Positions 1 through 5,072 of a stretch of 6,828 nt of DNA are shown piece by piece. A model generated the notes under the pieces. That model searched no databases and had not been told where the DNA came from. It saw only the letters and a program-made list of their open reading frames with translations. Numbering within the stretch: position 1 is the first letter of the stretch; each line of letters begins with the position of its first letter. This stretch comes from Pseudomonadota bacterium (GTDB taxonomy: Bacteria; Desulfobacterota; Desulfarculia; Desulfarculales; JAHJDS01): assembly GCA_018812395.1 (NCBI GenBank), contig JAHJDS010000446.1, positions 1 through 6,828 of the forward strand, written 5' to 3'. Position numbers and translations under genes: made by a program.

Positions 1-657
1 CTGGCCGCGGCGGTCGAGGCGGCCTGGACCGAGCTTCAGGGGGCGGCCGAGGCCTTGTCCGCGGCCCGGGCCGAGGCGGGCGAGCGGCTGGCCCGGGAGG
101 TCGAGGCGGCCCTGGACGATTTGGGCATGGCGGGTACGAAATTCGAGGTCAGTTTCGAGGCGGTCGGGCCGGCGGACGAGGCCGGTCGGCCGGCGATTCA
201 AGAAACCGGTCTGGAGCGGGCCCGGTTTTTGATCTCGCCCAACGTGGGCGAGGAGGTGCGGCCGGTGGCCCGGATCGCCTCGGGCGGGGAGCTGTCGCGG
301 GTGATGCTGGCCTTGCGGACGCTGGCCGTGGACCGGGTGGGTCAGGAGACGGTGGTCTTTGACGAGGTGGACGCCGGGATCGGCGGCGGCGCGGCCGAGG
401 CGGTGGGCCGGCGTCTGGGGGCCCTGGCCGATTCGCGGCAGTTGGTGTGTATCACTCATCTGCCGCAGATCGCGGTGTTTGGCCAAGAGCACTTGCGGGT
501 GGTGAAAGAGGTGAAGGACGGCCGGACGGTGACGCGGCTGGACGAGTTGGATGATGGGGAGCGTACCAAGGAAGTGGCCCGAATGCTCAGCGGCCCGGAG
601 TATACTGACGCCGCCCTGGCCCACGCCCGGGAGATGTTAGGCAAGCATTTATTTTAA
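1..657 (+). CDS. recN: DNA repair protein RecN, C-terminal part (5' end outside window)
   Basis: RecN is an SMC-like ATPase that acts early in recombinational repair of double-strand breaks, in the cytoplasm at the nucleoid. The reading frame is open from base 1, and the visible 218 residues are the distal coiled-coil end plus the C-terminal ATPase lobe. The Ala/Glu-rich start (fragment residues about 1-40) is the end of the coiled coil. The ABC signature is ASGGELSRVMLAL (SGGE at fragment residues 94-97). Walker B is VVFDEVDAGIGGG (Asp121-Glu122) and the H-loop is ITHLPQIA (His153). Full RecN proteins are about 550-570 residues, so the Walker A lobe and most of the coiled coil lie upstream of the window. 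The apparent TTG start at 55 is an artefact of the truncation. The gene is very GC-rich until its last few codons, where composition drops abruptly into the following AT-rich island. No intrinsic terminator is visible after the TAA. Family assignment is firm. Confidence 0.96.
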   Translation: MAAAVEAAWTELQGAAEALSAARAEAGERLAREVEAALDDLGMAGTKFEVSFEAVGPADEAGRPAIQETGLERARFLISPNVGEEVRPVARIASGGELSRVMLALRTLAVDRVGQETVVFDEVDAGIGGGAAEAVGRRLGALADSRQLVCITHLPQIAVFGQEHLRVVKEVKDGRTVTRLDELDDGERTKEVARMLSGPEYTDAALAHAREMLGKHLF

Positions 658-681
658 TTTGGGTAATGATATTATTTAATG

Positions 682-710
682 TTGACTAATAGCTCGAAAT
701 GAACTATTAT
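682..710 (+). promoter_or_regulatory. Sigma-70-type promoter of the YaaC-like gene
   Basis: The -35 box TTGACT (682-687) and -10 box TATTAT (705-710) are separated by exactly 17 bp, each one mismatch from consensus. Transcription should start near 717, giving a leader of about 28 nt to the ATG at 745. Inverted repeats overlap the promoter: TAATAG/CTATTA (687-692 / 704-709) spans the spacer, and 704-720 is near-palindromic, so repressor binding here is possible. The region is AT-rich, which raises the chance of such matches. Confidence 0.75.
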
Positions 711-731
711 TAAATTATAGAGTATGGCAAT

Positions 732-736
732 GGAGG
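732..736 (+). promoter_or_regulatory. Ribosome-binding site that fixes the YaaC-like start at 745
   Basis: GGAGG lies 8 nt before the ATG at 745. The upstream in-frame ATG at 724 has no Shine-Dalgarno sequence and would sit only about 7 nt after the predicted transcription start, so 745 is the better start. Confidence 0.8.
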
Positions 737-744
737 TAGCCAAT

Positions 745-1827
745 ATGCCCCGTCTGCCTAAACCCCGAGATGGTGAGCCGGCCATAGTAAAAGGAAAAAT
801 GATACCATTTTCTTTTTGGCCTGACAATTACCTAACCTATGGAAAAATAGCAGCTACTGACCCTTGGCAGTGCATGAATAGTTTTGTTGCTTCAGCAAAA
901 AAAATCGAAAAGAATATACTTGTACGTACTAGATCATACATTCAGCAATCTCAAGAATTTTTCACTGCAGCTACGCAGACTTCGATCAATACTCGACCTT
1001 TGATGTTGTATTACTCATACTTGAATCTTGCGAAGGCTTTCTTAATATTTAGACGAAAGAAATTGCCAAAAAGATACCTTCACGGAGTAACATTGGGTTC
1101 TCTACCGATAAGGTTCACCGGACTCAATAGCTTAAGATTAAAAATGAATCCTCCTAGAAATACGACATACAGACCCGTGTTTGGTGATCTAATTGATGAG
1201 TGTGGATTTGTTGTGCCGCCCGGGAATAATCAATTCTCGATATCACAGTTGGCCTATCAATTGGCTGGAATTCACGATATTTATGTGGCAACTAAACAAA
1301 AATCAAAGAAGATGTTTCCGGTTGAGTTGTCCTTTATGGTGGACAAAAAAGATAAAACTGCCTGGATTCATGGGGCGATTGACATAGTAGGTTGTAGTGG
1401 AAATCAAAAGAAGACTATTAGAGACTATTTAAAGAAATGGAGTTCAATTAAGAGGGTTCAGGGAGAAGGTGAAGGGGAAAGTAAATATTTTTTTGAAACA
1501 CAAAATGCCGTAAAGTATGGAACGTCATCAATAGAGATATTGCGAGAAAAAATTGTATCGGTCGTAAGGAAGAAGCTATTCAGTGAACAGACACACAAAG
1601 GTTTTAAATATTACTTGTTTTGTGAGGATCACAATACAGCTCAGGTTGCGGCAAACTATGGAATTATGTTTATATTGGGGCACGTAGTCAGATACGCCCC
1701 AGAACTAATTGAGAAATTAGAAAAGGAATGGATTATTCATGAATATCTGGCGACTCAACCGTTTCAGTTGGTTTACTTGCTCGGGAGCGGTATGATACGA
1801 AATGACATTGTCCCGATGTCCATATAG
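745..1827 (+). CDS. YaaC-like protein on an AT-rich, probably transferred island
   Basis: This 360-residue protein (367 if the ATG at 724 is used) resembles the YaaC-like family, named after Bacillus subtilis YaaC, whose biochemical function is unknown to me. The recognisable part is N-terminal: a W-x(4)-F segment (PWQCMNSF), then a helix reading RSYIQQSQEFFTAA, then RPLMLYYSYLNLAKAF (residues about 84-99), the family's typical 'PLxLYYxxxNLAKA' helix. A basic segment RRKKLPKR follows. The C-terminal half has mixed hydrophobic strands and helices and no catalytic motif I can name. I see no signal peptide or convincing membrane segment, so it is probably cytoplasmic. Composition and codon use (AAA, ATA, TTA, AGA frequent) differ completely from recN and the DUF2330-like gene. 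It has its own promoter and no partner gene on the island. Family assignment is by motif memory; transfer is inferred from composition. Confidence 0.78.
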   Translation: MPRLPKPRDGEPAIVKGKMIPFSFWPDNYLTYGKIAATDPWQCMNSFVASAKKIEKNILVRTRSYIQQSQEFFTAATQTSINTRPLMLYYSYLNLAKAFLIFRRKKLPKRYLHGVTLGSLPIRFTGLNSLRLKMNPPRNTTYRPVFGDLIDECGFVVPPGNNQFSISQLAYQLAGIHDIYVATKQKSKKMFPVELSFMVDKKDKTAWIHGAIDIVGCSGNQKKTIRDYLKKWSSIKRVQGEGEGESKYFFETQNAVKYGTSSIEILREKIVSVVRKKLFSEQTHKGFKYYLFCEDHNTAQVAANYGIMFILGHVVRYAPELIEKLEKEWIIHEYLATQPFQLVYLLGSGMIRNDIVPMSI

Positions 1828-1955
1828 GCTAGGAAAATAATTTTCACGGAACCGCCACCGCCCCCAGGGGTCTAAATATCCATAAACTACCCGGCGGCGG
1901 AGCGGTCCGCTCAGTCGGTAGACCGCGTTCCACCCTTACCACTAGGGGTAACAGC
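1828..1955 (+). promoter_or_regulatory. Structured leader of the DUF2330-like gene
   Basis: GC content rises back to the genome norm around 1850. No strong sigma-70 pair is visible. Hairpins are GAGCG/CGCTC (1900-1904 / 1908-1912), an alternative GCGGTC/GACCGC (1902-1907 / 1921-1926) that excludes the first, and ACCCTTA/TAGGGGT (1932-1938 / 1943-1949, one G-U pair, 4-nt loop). The last contains the Shine-Dalgarno AGGGG (1944-1948), 7 nt before the ATG at 1956. A small perfect inverted repeat (1833-1845) just after the YaaC-like stop lacks the features of an intrinsic terminator. Confidence 0.5.
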
Positions 1956-2852
1956 ATGAAACGTTTCATGATTATCGCGGTTGCGGTAGCGTCTATCCTA
2001 TCCACCGCCACCGCCTCCGCCGACCGGGGGTCCATCCCCTTCCGGCCGCACGTCAAGATATTCGAGCCCAATCAGCGGGCCATCATCGCCTGGAACGGAT
2101 ACGAGCAAATCCTCATCCTGTCCACCGACCTCCACGCCTCGGCCCCGACCAAGGTTCTCGAAATCCTGCCCCTGCCGTCCAAACCCCAGGTCACCAAGAG
2201 CAGCATCGCCGTGTTCCACCGCCTGACCGACCTGATCAACGCCCGGCTGCGGCCCATCCGCTTTCGGGGCGGCCCTGGCCGGTCCGCCATGAAACCCCAG
2301 GCCCCGGCCGCCCGGGTGGTGTTTCACAAGAAAATCGGGGCCCACGACATCCGGGTCTTCCAGGTCCTGGATGGCCGGCGTTTTGTCCGCTGGGTGTCGC
2401 GCTATTTGCGCTCGCAAGGCGTCAAAAACGTGGTCATCCCGGGGCCGCTCAGGCGGGTGGTCAACGAGTACCTGGCCGACGGCTTTCGCTGGTTCGTGTT
2501 CGACGTGGTCTCCCTGGGCCGCCGGCCCCGGACCAACGACGCCATCCAGTACCGGTTCGCCACCCGCCGGCTCTATTACCCCATGCGGATCACCCGGACC
2601 GAGTCCGGCTGGACCACGGTCGATTTGATCGTACTCACCCCCCGGCCGCTACGGCGCTTCCCGGGCATCTCGATCAGAAAAGTCCAGTTGCGGCACCGGC
2701 TGATCGAGATCGCCCCGGAAAACCTGACCCGGGTCAGCCGCGACCTGGCCGGGTTCTTCGGGACCGGCCGCGACAATCCCAACCTGGTGATCCGCATCTG
2801 GCGCATCCGAGGCAAGCTGTCGGCCTTTGACCACGACCTGATCGCATACTAG
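1956..2852 (+). CDS. Exported DUF2330-like protein
   Basis: This 298-residue protein matches my recollection of the DUF2330 family, which has no established function. It opens with a classical Sec signal peptide: MKRF, a hydrophobic core (residues 5-18), then TASA before DRG, predicting cleavage after residue 22 and a periplasmic location. Family-like blocks follow in order: DRGSIPF, a VKIFEPNQRAIIAWNG segment with EQILILSTDL (residues 33-58), KVLEILPLPSKPQV (66-79), the FRWFVFDVVSL region (178-187), and RRLYYPMRIT with a following TTVDLIVLTPRP (204-231). The mature protein is rich in Arg and has no Cys, and I see no catalytic motif. The ATG at 1956 is supported by AGGGG 7 nt upstream and by the complete signal peptide. 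It is GC-rich like the chromosome and separated from its upstream neighbour by 128 bp, so it is probably transcribed independently. Export is well supported; function is unknown. Confidence 0.85.
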   Translation: MKRFMIIAVAVASILSTATASADRGSIPFRPHVKIFEPNQRAIIAWNGYEQILILSTDLHASAPTKVLEILPLPSKPQVTKSSIAVFHRLTDLINARLRPIRFRGGPGRSAMKPQAPAARVVFHKKIGAHDIRVFQVLDGRRFVRWVSRYLRSQGVKNVVIPGPLRRVVNEYLADGFRWFVFDVVSLGRRPRTNDAIQYRFATRRLYYPMRITRTESGWTTVDLIVLTPRPLRRFPGISIRKVQLRHRLIEIAPENLTRVSRDLAGFFGTGRDNPNLVIRIWRIRGKLSAFDHDLIAY

Positions 2853-3227
2853 CCCGGAATATTCATGAGACTTCTACTGCGGCCTCGCTCTCCCGGCTGC
2901 GAGCCGCGGCAGTGGCCGCACCGACTCGCGACGAGAGTTCGTAGGTCGTTGAGAGCCCTGCCCGCGAATTGACTAATAATGCGAGTGTCGCCAGACACCG
3001 CAGTTTTGGTGCTCGACATACCTCTCAAGTATGCCTCCGCGCCAGAATGGCGCGAAAAACGTCACTCGCACGGGATATAGAGGCCTCGTCACGAACCCTC
3101 ATGAATAATCCGGGCTTGGCGAAAAAAATTAGGGCCGCCCCCAACCACCACGGCCCCTTCCTGCCCCAATCGGTCCAATGTAAAAAAAACGCCCCCCCAC
3201 GGCCCTCGGGACGAATCCCTGGTGCTG
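2853..3227. other. Gene-free structured intergenic region
   Basis: No ORF here has a credible start or protein-like composition. The stretch contains the palindrome GAATATTC (2857-2864) just after the DUF2330-like stop, then a strong hairpin at 2876-2913 (GCGGC-c-TCGC pairing with GCGA-GCCGC, outer ACT/AGT) that lacks a T-tract. The four-helix fold at 2980-3070 follows, and then two A-tracts (3122-3128, 3182-3189), each followed by C-runs and CCACGGCCC. The hairpin GGGCCG/CGGCCC (3132-3137 / 3151-3156) would be followed by TAATTTTTTT if read on the minus strand, which looks like an intrinsic terminator with no gene to serve. Confidence 0.6.
2980..3070 (+). ncRNA. Candidate structured RNA with a four-helix junction
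   Basis: An outer stem TGCGAGTG/CACTCGCA (2980-2987 / 3063-3070, 8 perfect pairs) encloses three hairpins. The first is TCG...CACC/GGTG...CGA (2988-3016). The second is CATAC/GTATG (3017-3021 / 3029-3033) with a 7-nt loop CTCTCAA. The third is CGCGCCA/TGGCGCG (3038-3044 / 3048-3054) with a GAA loop. The first two inner helices abut each other and the outer stem. The 5-bp/7-nt arm resembles a tRNA anticodon arm, but there is no T-arm and no proper D-arm, so it is not a normal tRNA. Either strand could be the RNA; plus is chosen only because the flanking genes are plus. I recognise no known family. Confidence 0.35.
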
Positions 3228-3247
3228 TGGTATGATTAATCATCACA
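3228..3247 (+). promoter_or_regulatory. Extended -10 promoter with overlapping palindromic operator
   Basis: TGGTATGAT (3228-3236) is an extended -10 element (TG-n-TATGAT). The -35 position (GGGACG, 3208-3213) is poor, as is usual for extended -10 promoters. A perfect 12-bp palindrome ATGATTAATCAT (3232-3243) overlaps the -10 box and the predicted start near 3243, a position suited to repression. The leader would be about 21 nt, with AGGGGGG (3253-3259) just upstream of the ATG at 3264. Confidence 0.55.
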
Positions 3248-3263
3248 CCAACAGGGGGGTGTC

Positions 3264-3719
3264 ATGTTTGTCCAGGAGTCAGTCCTGTTCAAGGACCTGG
3301 GCCCGGAGTTCATGGGCGAGATCTCCGAGGCGGCCCAGGAAGAAACCCACGCCCAGGACCAGGTCCTCTTCCAGCGGGGTGACCCGGCCGACAACCTGTA
3401 CCTGCTCGAAGAGGGGCGAATCAGCCTGTTCATCGAGGAAGGGGGCGTCCTCATTTTCTCGGTGGACGCCCCGGGAGAGGTCTTCGGCTGGTCGGCCCTG
3501 GTCGAGCCCAACGTCTACACCGCCTCGGCCCGGTGCGACGCCGCCACCAGGGTCCTCAAGATCGACCGGACCGCCCTGGAGCACATCTTCGAGAAAAACC
3601 CGCGGGAGGCCTTTCTGGTGATGAAACGCCTGGCCGGGGCCATCGGTCAGCGGCTGGCCCGCAGCTACGAGGCCCACCTGCGCTCCCGGACCGACCTGCG
3701 CACGCCGTCCTACGGCTGA
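3264..3719 (+). CDS. Stand-alone cyclic-nucleotide-binding-domain protein
   Basis: This 151-residue protein is essentially one Crp-type cyclic-nucleotide-binding beta-barrel. It begins with the 'LFKDLGPEFMGEISEAA' helix (residues 8-24). QVLFQRGDPADNLYLLEEGRISLF (33-56) is the typical 'G-D.....-Y.I..G.v' hairpin. PGEVFGWSALVEPNVYTASARC (70-91) occupies the phosphate-binding-cassette position, and a C-helix (about 102-136) ends the domain. There is no helix-turn-helix, kinase or channel module, so it is not a transcription factor of the usual Crp/Fnr kind. The cassette Glu of 'FGE' is Trp76, and the Arg that contacts the cyclic phosphate aligns with Tyr85, so classical cAMP binding looks unlikely. 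It may bind another ligand or act by protein contact. The ATG is supported by AGGGGGG. Its TGA overlaps the convergent SGNH gene's stop. Fold assignment is firm, role unknown. Confidence 0.88.
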   Translation: MFVQESVLFKDLGPEFMGEISEAAQEETHAQDQVLFQRGDPADNLYLLEEGRISLFIEEGGVLIFSVDAPGEVFGWSALVEPNVYTASARCDAATRVLKIDRTALEHIFEKNPREAFLVMKRLAGAIGQRLARSYEAHLRSRTDLRTPSYG

Positions 3720-4933
3720 GGCCGTCCCGCAGGCCCCAGACCAGCCTTCTTGAGCAGGCCCTTTTTCCGCAGGAAATCGAACATCACCTTGGCGATGAAG
3801 GCCTGGCCCTTGGCCGTCAAGTGGGTGTCCCAGGGGAAGTTGAAGTCCCGGGCCGTCGAGCCCAGCCGCCGCAGGGCCGGGGTCAGGTCATAGGCCTCGA
3901 TGCCCAAATCCTGGAGCACGGCCTTGATCTTTTGCTGGGGCTGGTCCAGGTCCAGGGTCTTAAGCACCACTTCCAGGCCGGGCGCCAGGCCGTCGGACCC
4001 CCCTTGCCGGTCGCCATAAGCCCGCCGCTGGGGCATGATAAACACCACCAGGGTGGCCCCTCCGGCCTTGACCAGGCGCTGCAGCCGGCGGAAGGACTCT
4101 CGCACCAGGGGCAGCCGCCGCCAATAAAATCCGGCCGGGGGTTTACGGTAAATGGGATTGACCACCTGGAAGGGGCCGCGGTAGACCTTCCAGAAGTTTT
4201 TCACCGTGCCGTCCCACCGGGCCCGTTGCTGCCGCCACTTCCGCTTGAGCCGGAGCCCGGCGAAGAAATCGCGCTGGCGGTTGTAGAGGTGAAACCACTT
4301 GTACCACTTCCGCTGGCCGCCCCAGCGCTTGACGATCAGGGTCGGGTCCTGGGGCCTGACCAGCCGAAAGCCGCCCGGCCCGGGCGCCAGAAAGGGCGTA
4401 TTGCGGTTGCCGATCACGTCGGCGAAGTCGTTGCCCGTGTAAAACAATACGATGACCAGCTTGTGGGGAAATTTTCGGCCGAACCACTTGTAGGCCAGCC
4501 AGTACTGGGTCGGGCTGTAGGCGTCGCAGGCGAAGTTGAGACTCTTGGTTGGCCGGCCCTGGTAGTTCGAGATGAGGCGGGCCAGGACCTCGGGCCACCG
4601 CTGGGGCCGAAAGACCTCCCGGGCCACGGTGTAGGAGTCGCCCAGGGCGACGAAGGCCCCGCCCGTGGGGATGGGCCGGTGCTCGGCGTCCCGAAAACCC
4701 AAGGAGTTGGTCCTAAACGGCCGGACGTACTCCCGGGGCTGGTTGGTGGACAAGGTGTCCAGGTTCGGGGCAAAGGTCCAGCCGACCTCGGGATGGAAAC
4801 GGACCGTCATCCCCCGGGAGTAGAACGGCCAGGGGGCGAACACCCGGATGGCCACCTCGGCCGCCACCAGGGCCAGCACAATCGAGCCCAGGACCAGTAA
4901 TACGTTTTTGGGTCGCGGCAGAAATCGGGCCAC
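3710..4933 (-). CDS. Membrane-anchored SGNH/GDSL-family hydrolase or acyltransferase
   Basis: This 407-residue protein has an N-terminal membrane anchor (residues about 10-28, VLLVLGSIVLALVAAEVAI) after a positively charged start, placing the rest outside the inner membrane. The SGNH elements appear in order. Block I is VALGDSYT with nucleophile Ser100. A possible block II lies around NFACDAYSPTQYW (133-145). Block III is FYTGNDF with Gly167-Asn168. Block V is PWDTHLTAKG with Asp369 and His371. D-T-H, rather than the D-x-x-H of many GDSL esterases, resembles the AlgX/AlgJ-like O-acetyltransferase branch. NSLGFRD (76-82) is a common preceding motif in extracytoplasmic SGNH proteins. The middle (about 203-290) is strongly basic and aromatic (WYKWF, WRRL), perhaps a glycan- or membrane-facing insertion. 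The likely substrate is an acyl group on an envelope polysaccharide or lipid, which is inference. The start is GTG with AAGGGG 6 nt upstream. No acyl-donor partner (MBOAT) gene is in view. Confidence 0.88.
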   Translation of the reverse strand: MARFLPRPKNVLLVLGSIVLALVAAEVAIRVFAPWPFYSRGMTVRFHPEVGWTFAPNLDTLSTNQPREYVRPFRTNSLGFRDAEHRPIPTGGAFVALGDSYTVAREVFRPQRWPEVLARLISNYQGRPTKSLNFACDAYSPTQYWLAYKWFGRKFPHKLVIVLFYTGNDFADVIGNRNTPFLAPGPGGFRLVRPQDPTLIVKRWGGQRKWYKWFHLYNRQRDFFAGLRLKRKWRQQRARWDGTVKNFWKVYRGPFQVVNPIYRKPPAGFYWRRLPLVRESFRRLQRLVKAGGATLVVFIMPQRRAYGDRQGGSDGLAPGLEVVLKTLDLDQPQQKIKAVLQDLGIEAYDLTPALRRLGSTARDFNFPWDTHLTAKGQAFIAKVMFDFLRKKGLLKKAGLGPAGRPQP

Positions 4934-4966
4934 CCCTTGCCCCTTGTCAAGAGGAATGAGTCAATT

Positions 4967-4995
4967 TTTATACCCCATCGCCCGGTAAAAGGCAA
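4967..4995 (-). promoter_or_regulatory. Promoter of the SGNH gene
   Basis: On the minus strand, TTGCCT (4995-4990), a 17-bp spacer and TATAAA (4972-4967) form a plausible sigma-70 promoter. Transcription would start near 4960, giving a leader of about 27 nt that contains AAGGGG before the GTG start. Confidence 0.5.
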
Positions 4996-5036
4996 AGCCG
5001 GGGCCCCGGTGCGGGCGGTCGGAGCAAGAGGCCCGG

Positions 5037-5065
5037 TTGACCCCGAACCCAGCCAGTGGTAAATA
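5037..5065 (+). promoter_or_regulatory. Possible promoter of the HtrA gene
   Basis: TTGACC (5037-5042) is a good -35 box. Seventeen bp later lies only a weak -10, TAAATA (5060-5065). If used, transcription would start at or next to the ATG at 5073, giving an almost leaderless mRNA. The only Shine-Dalgarno candidate, AGGG (5065-5068), sits close to the start (4 nt) and would then be outside the transcript. An upstream start from another sigma factor is equally possible. Confidence 0.25.
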
Positions 5066-5072
5066 GGGCCAC

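Noticed and set aside
724..744. ATG at 724 as the start of the YaaC-like gene
   Set aside because: It lacks a Shine-Dalgarno sequence and lies about 7 nt from the predicted transcription start, while ATG 745 has GGAGG at ideal spacing.
658..1850. Insertion sequence or transposon boundaries around the AT-rich island
   Set aside because: No transposase, terminal inverted repeats or target-site duplication could be found at either composition boundary.
2980..3070. Calling the four-helix fold a tRNA
   Set aside because: The anticodon-like arm is right in size, but the T-arm with TTCGA-type loop is absent, the D-stem does not pair in the proper place, and no CCA is encoded. It is kept only as an ncRNA candidate.
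2969..3235. 88-codon plus-strand and 73-codon minus-strand open frames in the intergenic region
   Set aside because: No ribosome-binding site supports the starts, the translations resemble no protein family, and they run through inverted repeats and homopolymer tracts.
3226..3247. A Crp-type binding site upstream of the CNB gene (TGTGG...TCACA)
   Set aside because: The half-sites are 12 bp apart instead of 6 and one is imperfect. The internal palindrome is the better-supported element.
3533..4900. A 455-codon plus-strand open frame opposite the SGNH gene
   Set aside because: It has the same shadow-frame composition, overlaps the clear SGNH motifs on the minus strand and overlaps the CNB gene on the plus strand.
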